Shown here one piece after another: positions 32,908-40,539 of a DNA stretch of 40,871 bases. Both the position numbers and the translations under genes were made by a program. The notes under the pieces are model-generated. The model was not told where the DNA came from, searched no databases, and saw only the letters and a list, made by a program, of their open reading frames with translations. The DNA lies in assembly GCF_009831625.1 (NCBI RefSeq), contig NZ_WUUS01000001.1, positions 21,277-62,147 on the forward strand, read 5' to 3'. Numbering within the stretch: position 1 is the stretch's first letter; each line of letters begins with the position of its first letter. The stretch is from Halobaculum saliterrae (GTDB taxonomy: Archaea; Halobacteriota; Halobacteria; Halobacteriales; Haloferacaceae).

Positions 32908-33481
32908 TGTTGTGTTTTTGACGGACGTTCTGTTTTGGCTTGTACATTTTTAACCCCCTACTGAATCCTTCGTGTCCTTCGCTGCCGGGCATGCACCGAA
33001 TTGTCTTTCAACAATCCGGCAAGTAAACTGACAAGATTTGATCCTATAATTCTGTCGGCAATTGATCACGACTCCACTCACACGCCCCGTGGAGCCGCAC
33101 CCGAACCACCCTCAAATGAGTCATCGGCCGGGTTACCCCTCGACAAACAAATGCAATCCCGTGTTTGGGTCACCTCGTCCGCGACGGCAATGGAGAAAGT
33201 AGCGCACGTGCCTTTGGCATGGGCCCGTCGCGGTCACTTCTGTTTGTGCCGTTTATTCCGCGTGCGTCAGGGTGTACCGACCTGATAACAATCCGTGAGG
33301 CAGGGGTCTGTGGGAGTGGCTGCGGCGTGGTGTGCTGGACGAGTGCCCCTGACATCACCCGCCGTGGCCGTTCCGTGCTTTCGTTTATGCTGTGCGGGTC
33401 AGAAGAGAAAAGCCGTCTAACAGGATCTCAGTTCTTGACGATTCGACGCCAACCTATTGAGCAATACGCGCTCAGTATCTA
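32908..33481. other. 574-bp segment with no supportable gene
   Basis: Several short frames exist on both strands, but they overlap each other, lack the acidic, GC3-rich signature of this genome and carry no recognisable motif. Composition is less GC-rich than in the operon. It lies past the 3' end of the structural operon and may hold degraded sequence or non-coding viral DNA. An AT-rich TTTTTAACCCCC stretch near 32947-32958 is the likely promoter for the 30-aa gene. Confidence 0.5.
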
Positions 33482-33862
33482 TCACTCGAAGATCCGCTTC
33501 GGTGTGACCTTGACCTGCTCCCCTTTCTGATGTGAGCCCGCTCCATAGAACCGCAACCGGAGCGACGACGCCCGGACCGTCCGCGTTTCGAGCACGCGAA
33601 TCCCGCGGCCGACCGGCCGGTACGCCACGAACACGTACCCACCAGAGGCGCGCACAAGCCGCGTGTGCTGCTCCTTCCAGAGACGGAACCGGGGCGCCGT
33701 CCGCGTCATCATGCACGCCTTCACGTCCCACGGCCGCCCCTCATCGTCGCGCGCGTCGGTCCACGACGAGTGATCCACCTCGAGCCCGTACCGCTCGCGA
33801 GCGACCTTCTCCGCGAGCGCCCCGTACCGAGCTGCGTTTTGCGACCGATTCGCGTTCACCAT
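33482..33862 (-). CDS. PD-(D/E)xK-like nuclease/resolvase-type protein
   Basis: This 126-aa protein from ATG 33862 has a plausible PD-(D/E)xK fold. A helix carries Glu18 (ARYGALAEKVARERYGLE), followed by SWTDARDDEGRPWDVKACM with candidate acids Asp36 and Asp40 and the Asp46-x-Lys48 strand, then a basic helix (RFRLWKEQHTRL) and GGYVFVAY. The pattern resembles Holliday-junction-resolvase-like or restriction-like nucleases of haloarchaeal viruses. It is the last gene of the structural operon, 175 nt after the ATPase stop; that gap contains a minus-strand TATA-like CATATAC near 33985-33991, so it may also have its own promoter. A role in genome processing is inference. Confidence 0.65.
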   Translation of the reverse strand: MVNANRSQNAARYGALAEKVARERYGLEVDHSSWTDARDDEGRPWDVKACMMTRTAPRFRLWKEQHTRLVRASGGYVFVAYRPVGRGIRVLETRTVRASSLRLRFYGAGSHQKGEQVKVTPKRIFE

Positions 33863-34037
33863 GACGTCTTTTGACCCATGACCCCGCGACGATATCGATT
33901 CTTGACCGTGACCTCGATTTTCGACCACCGAGTCCCCCGGGATTCCACCCGGTGGTTCCACAGCCCCACCACGTAGTAAGTAGGTATATGACGGCCGGGG
34001 GGTGGGAAGCGGACGGAACGGACGGAACACTTCGCCA

Positions 34038-35210
34038 TCATCCAGTTTCCCCTTCCTCCGGTTCCGGTACGTCCTCCAACTCGTTCCACTCGCCACGCTC
34101 CCACTCCTTCTTGCGGTCCGTCGCCCACGACGTGCCGTATCCAGCCTTCGCAGCCGCGTCCTTCTGCGAGATTCCCTCAGCGTCCGACCACGGTTTGCTA
34201 TCCAGCAGGTACGACCGCACTCGCTCGCGACGCCGTATCTCCTCAGGGTCCGGCGCGTCGTCGCCGTCGTCCTGGTCGTCGCCGTCCGCGCCAACGATCG
34301 CGAACTCCGACGCCTCGTGTTCAGAGTAGGACTCTCGCGTGTCCGTGAGCCCCGTGAAGTCCGCACCGTCATCGAACGTGTCTTGCCCGCCTTCGGTTTC
34401 GAGCAGCCGCGCGAATCCCGGATCGTCGCGCTTGGGCTTCTCGATCGCGAACGTCGCGAGCCGCCGGAACGCAGCCGCCGTCCGCTTTCGCGTGTGGTTC
34501 ACCATCAGCACCGAGCCGCGTTTCGCGTGCGGCCCGTGGCTTCCCTCCTTCTTCCGGATGAACGTCAGCGCGTTCGCGAACGTCTCAGCCTTCGGTCCGT
34601 CCTGCCCGTAGCCGCTCAATTCCTGCGCCGTCTCATCGATCACCGCGAGCACTTGCCCTTCTACCTCCGCCATCGCTTCGAGCATCTCACGGTCCGATCG
34701 GACGATCTGGTCGAATCCGTCCCACGAGGTATTCCCGATGATGTTCCCGCCGGTCCGCGCCGCCCACGTCCGCGCCACGTCCAGCGTCGTCGCCGTCTTT
34801 CCCGAGCCCGGCGGTCCGAGCACGAGCCCGATCGCGCCCTCGTTCTCTAGCTGTTCGGCGGCCGCCGTGAGTAGATCCTTCCCGTCTCGGCTCCGGTTCG
34901 TCAGGCCAACCATGCCTTGCATTTGAGAGACGTTCCCCTCAGTGAAGGCACGGTCCGCCATGCGCGTACTCGCCGACCGGATGATGTTTCGCGCTAGCGC
35001 CGATTCGAGAAACGGCCCATGTTCGTCGGGTACGAGCCCGCTTTCCCACAGACTCGCGTAGTAATTCAGCAGGTCGAGTGTCTCCGCGTCGTCGATCAGC
35101 CCCGCGAACTCGCGCACCCACTCGTTCGGCTTCTCCTCTAGCTCCCCACGGAGGAACTCGCGCCCCTGCGCCGCCGCGTATACCGACGAGTCAGACCCTG
35201 AGCGACTCAT
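34038..35210 (-). CDS. P-loop ATPase, pleolipovirus VP8-like
   Basis: This 390-aa protein has Walker A GPPGSGKT at residues 132-139 and Walker B VLAVIDE ending at Asp192-Glu193, followed by a sensor-like Asn in VLMVNHTRK. The C-terminal about 100 residues form a helical, HTH-like segment (SDAEGISQKDAAAKAGYGTS). In pleolipoviruses the gene after ORF7 encodes a putative ATPase called VP8, and this gene occupies that place. It may act in genome packaging or assembly, though no function has been proved for the family. Its ATG overlaps the upstream stop by 4 nt (35207-35210). Confidence 0.82.
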   Translation of the reverse strand: MSRSGSDSSVYAAAQGREFLRGELEEKPNEWVREFAGLIDDAETLDLLNYYASLWESGLVPDEHGPFLESALARNIIRSASTRMADRAFTEGNVSQMQGMVGLTNRSRDGKDLLTAAAEQLENEGAIGLVLGPPGSGKTATTLDVARTWAARTGGNIIGNTSWDGFDQIVRSDREMLEAMAEVEGQVLAVIDETAQELSGYGQDGPKAETFANALTFIRKKEGSHGPHAKRGSVLMVNHTRKRTAAAFRRLATFAIEKPKRDDPGFARLLETEGGQDTFDDGADFTGLTDTRESYSEHEASEFAIVGADGDDQDDGDDAPDPEEIRRRERVRSYLLDSKPWSDAEGISQKDAAAKAGYGTSWATDRKKEWERGEWNELEDVPEPEEGETG

Positions 35211-36037
35211 TCGACGGTCCCTCCGTCGTTCGCGATCGGCCCGGTCGGTTCGAGCGCCTCGTCATCCTCCAAGAGATCTAACGAGAACATCTCGCCGTCC
35301 CCCTCGTCGCCGAGATCGTCCTCGGTGCCGTCATCGTCAGGTGCGAGGTGCGACGGCAGCGACTCGGCCGGGAGTTCTTCGGCGATCACGTCGTCGATTG
35401 TCTCGTCTCCGAACGACGGCGACAAGTGCGGTTCGAGCGCCGCGTTCTGGTCGGTCGCCCGCCGCGCGTCAAGTCGCCGGAGGATCGACGGGATACGCCG
35501 CCGAAGCGCCCGCGCGTGCCGGGCGTCTTCCTCGTACTGGTTCCTCAGTTCGCCCACCATCGCCCGCACCGCCGACTCCTCGGTTTCCCCGAGCACGCGC
35601 GACGCGGGCGCTGCCTCGCGCCAGTTGGCTACCGCCGCGTTCGCCTCCGGATTGTAGATCCGCGCCTCGTAGGTACCCAGCGGCGAGTCCGTCCACGGAT
35701 ACAGCGTCCCTTCGTGAACGTCCAACTCCTCCCACGCCCGATCGTTCAACTCCCACGCTCCGAGCCCCATGTCCGTCGTCTCGTCCAGCGCGACGATGAT
35801 GTGCCCCGGCGGGTCCGGTAGTAGGTCTGCGATCTTGTCTCCGACCATCCACGCGACCAGCAGCGTCCCCAAGAACGCGAGCGCCCCGAGCGTCCACCAC
35901 TCGGGAAGCGACGGCACCGACGGGTATCCCGCGTCGATTATCTCAGTCTCGACGGCGAGCACGTATCCGCCACCGACCGCGATGATCGTCCGCAGGTTGT
36001 CTGAAACGAGATTGATCAGAGACTCCCTCGCGGTCAT
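35207..36037 (-). CDS. Two-TM protein at the pleolipovirus ORF7 position
   Basis: 276 aa from ATG 36037; a TTG two codons earlier overlaps the previous stop and is an alternative. Two hydrophobic helices (about 14-32 and 46-66) lead into a large, probably cytoplasmic, acidic domain with a helical middle (VRAMVGELRNQYEEDARHAR) and a disordered acidic tail. Its length and location between the Tat-exported protein and the ATPase match ORF7 of pleolipoviruses (about 280 aa). A role anchoring the genome or ATPase to the membrane is speculation. It is translationally coupled to the ATPase gene. Confidence 0.72.
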   Translation of the reverse strand: MTARESLINLVSDNLRTIIAVGGGYVLAVETEIIDAGYPSVPSLPEWWTLGALAFLGTLLVAWMVGDKIADLLPDPPGHIIVALDETTDMGLGAWELNDRAWEELDVHEGTLYPWTDSPLGTYEARIYNPEANAAVANWREAAPASRVLGETEESAVRAMVGELRNQYEEDARHARALRRRIPSILRRLDARRATDQNAALEPHLSPSFGDETIDDVIAEELPAESLPSHLAPDDDGTEDDLGDEGDGEMFSLDLLEDDEALEPTGPIANDGGTVE

Positions 36038-36039
36038 GG

Positions 36040-36639
36040 TCAAGCCACCCGGTCGATCTCCGGCTCGTCCGATTCCTCCAACTTCTCCCGCGAGCGCTTG
36101 AACGAGAGGTATCCAGTTCCCACGGCAGCGCTCGCCGTGAGTGCGCCCGCCGTCGAATACGCGACTGTGGGGCTACCAGCGTCCACCGAGTCCGTCCGCA
36201 ACAGCGCCGCACCCTTCGCCGACGCGACCGTGATCGCATACGCCCCGTCGAACTCCACGGGCTCAAAGGTGATCCGCGTCGGCTCCGACTCGATCGAGTA
36301 TCCCCGCGTCGGGATTCTCGTCGCGCTCGTCCCGTCGCCGGCCGTCATTGCGTCCATTATCGCCCCCGTGTCGGTGATCTTCACCGACGTGGGATAGTCC
36401 GCGACCAGCTCTAGCTCGAACCGGCCGTCCGTGTACTCCCACGATCGCACCGTCACCACTGGTCCGAGTTCTACGGCTATCTCCGGACCCTCCGGTGTGT
36501 CCGTGCTCGTCGTCGCGTTCGTCGCGTTCTCTTGTGCGCTCGCCGTGCCCGCACCGGCGGCCGTCGCCGCCGCGCCACCGAGCGCCGCGAGGACTGTCCT
36601 CCGCGTCGTTTCTGTCGCTTCTGCGTTCTCGTTTGTCAT
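36040..36639 (-). CDS. Tat-exported, C-terminally anchored protein at the ORF6 position
   Basis: 199 aa from ATG 36639 (in-frame TTG and GTG lie just upstream). A Tat signal TTRRTVLAALGG plus an Ala-rich core ends at GTASA-QEN. A beta-rich ectodomain follows (about 45-155), then a C-terminal membrane helix (YSTAGALTASAAVGTGYLSF) and a charged cytoplasmic tail. Two NxT/S sites follow the signal. The place between the spike gene and ORF7 agrees with pleolipovirus ORF6. A Tat signal implies export in folded form. Function unknown. Confidence 0.75.
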   Translation of the reverse strand: MTNENAEATETTRRTVLAALGGAAATAAGAGTASAQENATNATTSTDTPEGPEIAVELGPVVTVRSWEYTDGRFELELVADYPTSVKITDTGAIMDAMTAGDGTSATRIPTRGYSIESEPTRITFEPVEFDGAYAITVASAKGAALLRTDSVDAGSPTVAYSTAGALTASAAVGTGYLSFKRSREKLEESDEPEIDRVA

Positions 36640-36670
36640 GGTCAAGGTCACAAAATGGGTGCGCCGAGAT

Positions 36671-38419
36671 CTAGCTCGGCGTGGTCAGCTTGAAGTACAA
36701 CAGCCCGGCGACCGCGATGATCGCCGCCGCCGCGCCGACGGATACTCCGAGCAACTGCGCGATGTACTCAAAGAATCCCTCGTTTGTCTCTGCGGTTCCG
36801 CTCGCCTTCGGCTCGCGACTCTCGATCTCCTCGCGGAGTTCGAGAATCCGGTTCATCTTGTCTAACTGCTCAGACGTGTTGCTCGTCTTGTAGACGACTT
36901 TCCGAGTCTCGACCCGCTCGATCTCAGAGCCGTCCTCGGCGGTGATCGAAGCGACGGAGAACTCGCCGTCAAGTTCGATCGTCTCGCCGCCGGTCGTCGC
37001 GAGCAACACCGGACCCGTGATATTCGACGTGTTGTACGTCGTCCCTGAATCCCACCCGCCGCTCGGTGCGTTCCGGGCGAGGATCAGGCCGTTGTACTCA
37101 GTATTTTGATACTGAACAACCATCGAGCCCGTCCCGTTCAATTCGGGCGACGCGAGCCCCATACTGCTGAGTGCGGCCGTCACGTCGTAGGTCGATTCCG
37201 AGCCGTTCAGCGCCGCGTTTCCATACCGGAACATCTGCGTGTTCCGCGAGAGCACGTCCGCCGAGTCGATCTCGCCCGACTCGTACGCTTCCCACGTGTT
37301 ATTCACGAACACGTCGGCTTCCTCTTGCAGTGCGTCGTTTTGGGCTTCCATCCGGTCCCAACGGCTTGCGTAGTCGCTATATCGAACGTAGGTGTACGCA
37401 TCATAATTGTCATTCGGCGGTTCAACCCGCATTCCGGTTATGTTGTAGGTGATGGTGTTACCGCCCTGAGCGTCCCACGAACCTGCTACGTAGTGATCCG
37501 TGATCGTTGCCGGGTGTGTTCGAGTGTTTCCGTTCCCACCCTCCCACGTCTCTGCGATAATCCGGCGAGCGCCCCATTCCGACCCGTTCACAAGAGTAAC
37601 GCGCCCTTGTTTATCCACATCCTCGAACCTCTTTTCTGTGGGATTGTACGGGTCGTTTACCGACCCAGTAGCCGAGAATACGGCGTCTTGGTCTAACTCC
37701 GACTCATTCCGCGCGATCCGTGCGGAAGTATTCAGACTCTCAGCCGAAGCATTCCAATGCTCAATGAGGTTTACCTGTTTGACGGCGTAATATTTCGCTA
37801 TGGCCTCTCTTGCCTTCGATTTGGCGACCGCCTTTGATGACCCGTTTTCGTATGCCTCTGCAATCGCCATCTCTGCCTGCATCCACGCCGCCGATTCGGT
37901 GTCATTCAGATAATTATCATAGACGGCGGTTTGAGTTCGCGTCTCTGCCCTCTGCTCAAGCGCCGCGTTGTAGATATCTAAGTGAGTCTGGTTTGCGTCC
38001 GACTCCTCCATATCCTCAATCGCCTGCGCTCGGTGGGAGTCGGTACACTCGCCCTTTCGGACGAGTTGATCCGCCGCGTAGCCCGTGAGCCCGAAGCTGA
38101 ACGTAACGAGTTGCTCGGTTTTCGAGCATTCGTGTGTCGCTGCCGCCGGTTGTACCGGACCGCCAGCGAACGGCGCACCGAGCGCCGTCGTCACGAGCAG
38201 CAGCGCGACGACCGCCGCGCCGATCCGCTCGCGCCTCGGAGTGATCGAGGCGACGACCTCGCGAAGGTCGGCGTCGAGCCCGATCCGGACGCCGACGAGT
38301 CCGAGCGCTACGACCGACAGGATCGAGGGAGCGATCCACTCGCCCCGGAGTGTGAGGAACCCGGCCGCCGCGAGACTCGCGACGGCCGAGTATGTCAACG
38401 CGAGCCGTTCAAGACGCAT
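36671..38419 (-). CDS. Spike-like envelope glycoprotein, pleolipovirus VP4-like
   Basis: This 582-aa protein has two N-terminal hydrophobic helices (about 6-24 and 30-48) and a third signal-like helix (about 68-90). The ectodomain starts at ATHECSKTEQLVTFSFGLTG, resembling haloviral envelope-protein N-terminal regions. About 20 potential N-glycosylation sites follow, then a short coiled-coil-like helix (SEQLDKMNRILELREEIESR) and a C-terminal membrane helix with a KLTTPS tail. Pleolipovirus VP4 spikes have the same ectodomain, coiled coil and C-terminal anchor layout. The extra N-terminal helices are unusual for a simple signal peptide and may reflect an upstream start choice. It probably mediates attachment and fusion. 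Confidence 0.8.
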   Translation of the reverse strand: MRLERLALTYSAVASLAAAGFLTLRGEWIAPSILSVVALGLVGVRIGLDADLREVVASITPRRERIGAAVVALLLVTTALGAPFAGGPVQPAAATHECSKTEQLVTFSFGLTGYAADQLVRKGECTDSHRAQAIEDMEESDANQTHLDIYNAALEQRAETRTQTAVYDNYLNDTESAAWMQAEMAIAEAYENGSSKAVAKSKAREAIAKYYAVKQVNLIEHWNASAESLNTSARIARNESELDQDAVFSATGSVNDPYNPTEKRFEDVDKQGRVTLVNGSEWGARRIIAETWEGGNGNTRTHPATITDHYVAGSWDAQGGNTITYNITGMRVEPPNDNYDAYTYVRYSDYASRWDRMEAQNDALQEEADVFVNNTWEAYESGEIDSADVLSRNTQMFRYGNAALNGSESTYDVTAALSSMGLASPELNGTGSMVVQYQNTEYNGLILARNAPSGGWDSGTTYNTSNITGPVLLATTGGETIELDGEFSVASITAEDGSEIERVETRKVVYKTSNTSEQLDKMNRILELREEIESREPKASGTAETNEGFFEYIAQLLGVSVGAAAAIIAVAGLLYFKLTTPS

Positions 38420-38423
38420 GTAT

Positions 38424-38939
38424 CTACTCGTCCCCCCGACCCATCAGCAGCACCGCGCCGACGAGGACGATCGCGACGAGCCCGCCCGTCCCGAGCGACC
38501 CGAGCGACGAACTGAGCCCGGAGCCACCGCCCGAACCGGCGACCATCTCGATCGTCCCGATCTCCGCCGAGACGTTCTCCGTCGCCGCCGTCTCGTTGTC
38601 CACGTGGACCTTGACCTTGACCTCAGAATACGCCGACGCGTTCACGTCGGTGTACTCCACCAGCGACGTGTTGCCCGAGTCCACGGTCGCGTTCCTAGTG
38701 TCCAGCGTCCCCGTCTCGTTGCCCTCGGAGTCGATCCCGACGAACTCCACCGTGAAGTTCGCCGAGCCCGAGACGTTCTCGGTCGCGTTCAGGTCCGCGT
38801 ACACGCTCCGAGTGTCGCCGTCGACGGCGACCGTCTCGTTTGTCAGCTCCACGTCGGCGGCCGCGACCCCGCCGGTCGCCCCGACCAGCGCGGCGACCGC
38901 GACCAGCAGCGCCGCGAGCAGCCCGACCGAGCGCTTCAT
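38424..38939 (-). CDS. Small anchored glycoprotein, possible second spike component
   Basis: This 171-aa protein has a Sec signal (MKRSVGLLAALLVAVAALVG, cleavage near AAA-DVE), a beta-sandwich-like ectodomain with many NxT/S sites (NET, NAT, NVS, NFT, NTS and others), a Gly/Ser linker (GSGGGSGLSSSLGSLGTGG), one membrane helix and the tail GRGDE. The layout is that of a haloarchaeal surface protein. It lies directly upstream of the spike gene and starts coupled to the small 2-TM gene before it (4-nt overlap at 38936-38939). Some betapleolipoviruses, such as HGPV-1, have two spike proteins (VP2 and VP4), which it might parallel. Confidence 0.75.
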   Translation of the reverse strand: MKRSVGLLAALLVAVAALVGATGGVAAADVELTNETVAVDGDTRSVYADLNATENVSGSANFTVEFVGIDSEGNETGTLDTRNATVDSGNTSLVEYTDVNASAYSEVKVKVHVDNETAATENVSAEIGTIEMVAGSGGGSGLSSSLGSLGTGGLVAIVLVGAVLLMGRGDE

Positions 38940-39172
38940 TCGTCACCTCCGAGCACGTCGAGCCCGAAGTTGCCCGCCAGCGACAGCCCCCCGGCGGCGC
39001 CGATCGCGATGTAGATCGCACCGGCCGCCCCCGTCCCGACCAACTCGGTAACGAGGTTCAGATCCGCTAGTTCCATCAGGCCCCAATTCAGCGCCCCGAG
39101 TCCGGCGAGCAGCCACACCGTGACCTTGACCGCCGACTCGTCGCTGTCGTAGGGATTCTGCACGTCGGCCAT
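38936..39172 (-). CDS. Small two-TM protein, DUF378-like
   Basis: This 78-aa protein has two hydrophobic helices. The first contains LGALNWGLMELADLNLVTEL, close to the NWGLxGLxxFNLV pattern of DUF378 membrane proteins; the second is GAIYIAIGAAGGLSLAG. It overlaps genes on both sides by 4 nt or less (39172 and 38936-38939), as in a viral structural operon. Function unknown; small DUF378-like proteins occur in haloarchaeal chromosomes and viruses. Confidence 0.75.
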   Translation of the reverse strand: MADVQNPYDSDESAVKVTVWLLAGLGALNWGLMELADLNLVTELVGTGAAGAIYIAIGAAGGLSLAGNFGLDVLGGDE

Positions 39173-39585
39173 CAGCGCATCCACCCCAGTCCGACCTGTG
39201 CGACGGCGACGCCAGCGATGTAGAACACGCCCCACAGGTCCGTACTTTTGAAGAAGTCCGCGACCTCGGGGAACAACACCCACCCGACAAGTAGCGCCGC
39301 CGAGCCGACCACAGCATACGCGTACACGTCGTCCATGTCCTCGCGCATCTTGTCGAGCCCGTCCGCGCTCAGCAGGTCTGTATGGTCGTTGGTGACGACG
39401 ACAGCCGCGAACGTCCCGACCGTCACCAGCCACGCAATTGTCGTCTCGATTCCTGCGATACTGAACCCGTCAGACATGGAGACGCCGAACGCGCTGACCT
39501 GTGCGATCCCGACCATCACCGCGGCCGAGAAGATCGCGAGCACGAGCGCCCCAATGTCCTCCGCGTCGAATTCTTGGTATGCCAT
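39172..39585 (-). CDS. Four-TM internal membrane protein, pleolipovirus VP3-like
   Basis: This 137-aa protein has four hydrophobic helices (about 12-34, 42-64, 87-107 and 114-134) with an acidic N-terminus and central loop ([20 protein letters not shown]). Pleolipovirus VP3 is a small, four-helix integral membrane protein lining the inside of the vesicle-like virion, and its gene precedes VP4. The order and topology fit, but sequence identity cannot be judged here. The stop overlaps the next start (TCAT at 39170-39174 on the plus strand). A TATA-like TAATACT lies about 20-25 nt before the ATG. Confidence 0.75.
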   Translation of the reverse strand: MAYQEFDAEDIGALVLAIFSAAVMVGIAQVSAFGVSMSDGFSIAGIETTIAWLVTVGTFAAVVVTNDHTDLLSADGLDKMREDMDDVYAYAVVGSAALLVGWVLFPEVADFFKSTDLWGVFYIAGVAVAQVGLGWMR

Positions 39586-39601
39586 GTTGTCAGTGAGAGT
39601 A

Positions 39602-39685
39602 TTACTGAGTCGTCCGCTGCGTCGTCGGTCCAGTACTGTCCTCCGCGTCCGTTGTGGGGGCGTCAGCCCCGCCTTTGGCCTTCAT
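39602..39685 (-). CDS. Possible 27-aa leader peptide at the head of the structural operon
   Basis: The minus-strand frame [20 protein letters not shown] continues to TTQRTTQ and a TAA at 39602-39604, 16 nt before the VP3-like ATG. It is hydrophilic and low-complexity. A GGTATTTGTG TATA-like element lies about 60 nt upstream. It could be a small first gene or chance. Confidence 0.3.
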   Translation of the reverse strand: MKAKGGADAPTTDAEDSTGPTTQRTTQ

Positions 39686-39788
39686 AGGTACCTCGTCGGC
39701 CGACCACGGGCCGATACGGCCGCCGAACCCTCCCCCTCACAAATACCCTGACTTGAACAGCGGGCTTCCCTCGTGGCTTCCCCCCGGG

Positions 39789-39831
39789 CTACCCTCCCCT
39801 CGGGCGGGGTTTTATCACACCCCGAGGGTAG
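39789..39831. promoter_or_regulatory. Nested palindrome enclosing the regulator's TATA box
   Basis: CTACCCTC (39789-39796) and GAGGGTAG (39824-39831) are perfect 8-bp inverted arms; the flanking GGG and GCCC extend the symmetry with a 2-nt slip. Inside is a second inverted repeat, CGGGG/CCCCG, bracketing TTTTAT (39810-39815), the TATA box about 29 nt before ATG 39841. A protein bound here would cover the promoter, so this is a strong candidate for an autoregulatory operator. The structural operon's own promoter is about 50-200 bp to the left. Confidence 0.7.
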
Positions 39832-39840
39832 CGCCCGGAT

Positions 39841-40122
39841 ATGCCCCACAGACGGCTACGGAAGATCGGGACGGACTCGGTCGGGATCGTGCTGGAGCGT
39901 TCGGACTTTCTGGAGCGGGACGAAGTCCTCGACGAGAACGGAGACGTGCCGGACGGGACTACGGCGTTCACCGAGCGGCTGGGGGAGCGGACGTATCTCG
40001 TCCGGATCCCCGAGAACGGCCACGTGCCGGAGTTGCACGAGTGCGCGCCGATCCGGCGGGTCGCCGGACAGATCCTTCTTGAGAACGACGCGACGGCCGG
40101 TGCTGTTCCCCGGGCGGATTAA
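39841..40122 (+). CDS. AbrB-like small regulator divergent from the structural operon
   Basis: This 93-aa protein opens MPHRRLRKIGTDSVGIVLER, and a second strand-turn unit (ERTYLVRIPENGHVPEL) follows. This resembles a SpoVT-AbrB/MazE swapped-hairpin DNA-binding domain (RKIGxxSxGIVLPR is a common haloarchaeal form). It is transcribed divergently from the viral operon as a leaderless message (TATA 29 nt upstream) and sits behind a palindrome. It is the best candidate for the lysogeny-type switch of the element; this is inference. Confidence 0.65.
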   Translation: MPHRRLRKIGTDSVGIVLERSDFLERDEVLDENGDVPDGTTAFTERLGERTYLVRIPENGHVPELHECAPIRRVAGQILLENDATAGAVPRAD

Positions 40123-40175
40123 TCGCTGAAACCGATTCTGCTGGATCCCATTATTTCGATATTTTGTAACTGGAA

Positions 40176-40196
40176 CAGCCGATAGGAAGGACCTGC
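40176..40196 (+). repeat. 21-nt direct repeat, right copy
   Basis: Matches 32189-32209 except for one T/C difference. It lies 54 bp after the AbrB-like gene. Taken here as the tentative right limit of the element. Confidence 0.7.
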
Positions 40197-40230
40197 TTAT
40201 GGGTCGAAGTGAATAGTACGCCTGAACTCG

Positions 40231-40395
40231 CTACGTGGTGTATTTCATCCGAACTCGATTGCCACAGTTACCGCAATCTTCTTTCTCTGAGACTCCTCTT
40301 CCGCCTCCTCCAATGTTCGTTACTTCCGCGTCATCTGGGATCGTGAATGACACCATATTGCCGCAGTCGGGACAGGCTATATTTTTTAGAGCCAT
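40231..40395 (-). CDS. 54-aa zinc-ribbon protein
   Basis: From ATG 40395 the frame reads MALKNIACPDCGNMVSFTIP and on to EDCGNCGNRVRMKYTT. CPDC and CGNC form a rubredoxin-like zinc ribbon. An upstream in-frame ATG (40419) exists, but a TATA-like AATATTTAT lies about 27 nt before 40395 and overlaps the region of the upstream ATG, favouring a leaderless start at 40395. Less GC-rich than the core genes. Whether it belongs to the element or the chromosome is unclear. Confidence 0.65.
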   Translation of the reverse strand: MALKNIACPDCGNMVSFTIPDDAEVTNIGGGGRGVSEKEDCGNCGNRVRMKYTT

Positions 40396-40539
40396 ACCTC
40401 TGATTGTGCTTCTCTTCATAAATATTCTGTCATAGTTTCAACCAGGCGCTCTACTCAACCCGCACCAGATTCCTCTCCAGGCGGGTCAAGAGAATTTCAG
40501 ATAATTGGCTATTCGTACTAAACGGGAGAGAAACTCACT

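Larger units (their letters stand above)
29799..40196. mobile_element. Integrated pleolipovirus-like element (limits approximate)
   Basis: The region next to tRNA-Pro holds virus-type modules: a zinc-finger/winged-helix left arm and a single overlapping leftward operon whose order (4-TM protein, anchored glycoprotein, spike-like protein, Tat-exported anchored protein, 2-TM protein, ATPase) matches the conserved pleolipovirus core VP3-VP4-ORF6-ORF7-VP8. No integrase, attR copy of the tRNA or rolling-circle Rep motif is visible, so it may be defective, may use functions elsewhere, or may extend beyond the window. The right limit is set at the second copy of a 21-nt direct repeat and is tentative. 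Confidence 0.7.

Noticed and set aside
33001-33530. Several 60-120-aa forward frames right of the microgene patch
   Set aside because: No motif, unlikely composition, mutual overlap; treated as non-coding.
33508-39131. Recurring 11-mer GTGACCTTGAC in the viral operon
   Set aside because: Copies occur in both orientations; several lie inside Val-Lys-Val-Thr codons, so codon usage explains most of them better than a regulatory site.
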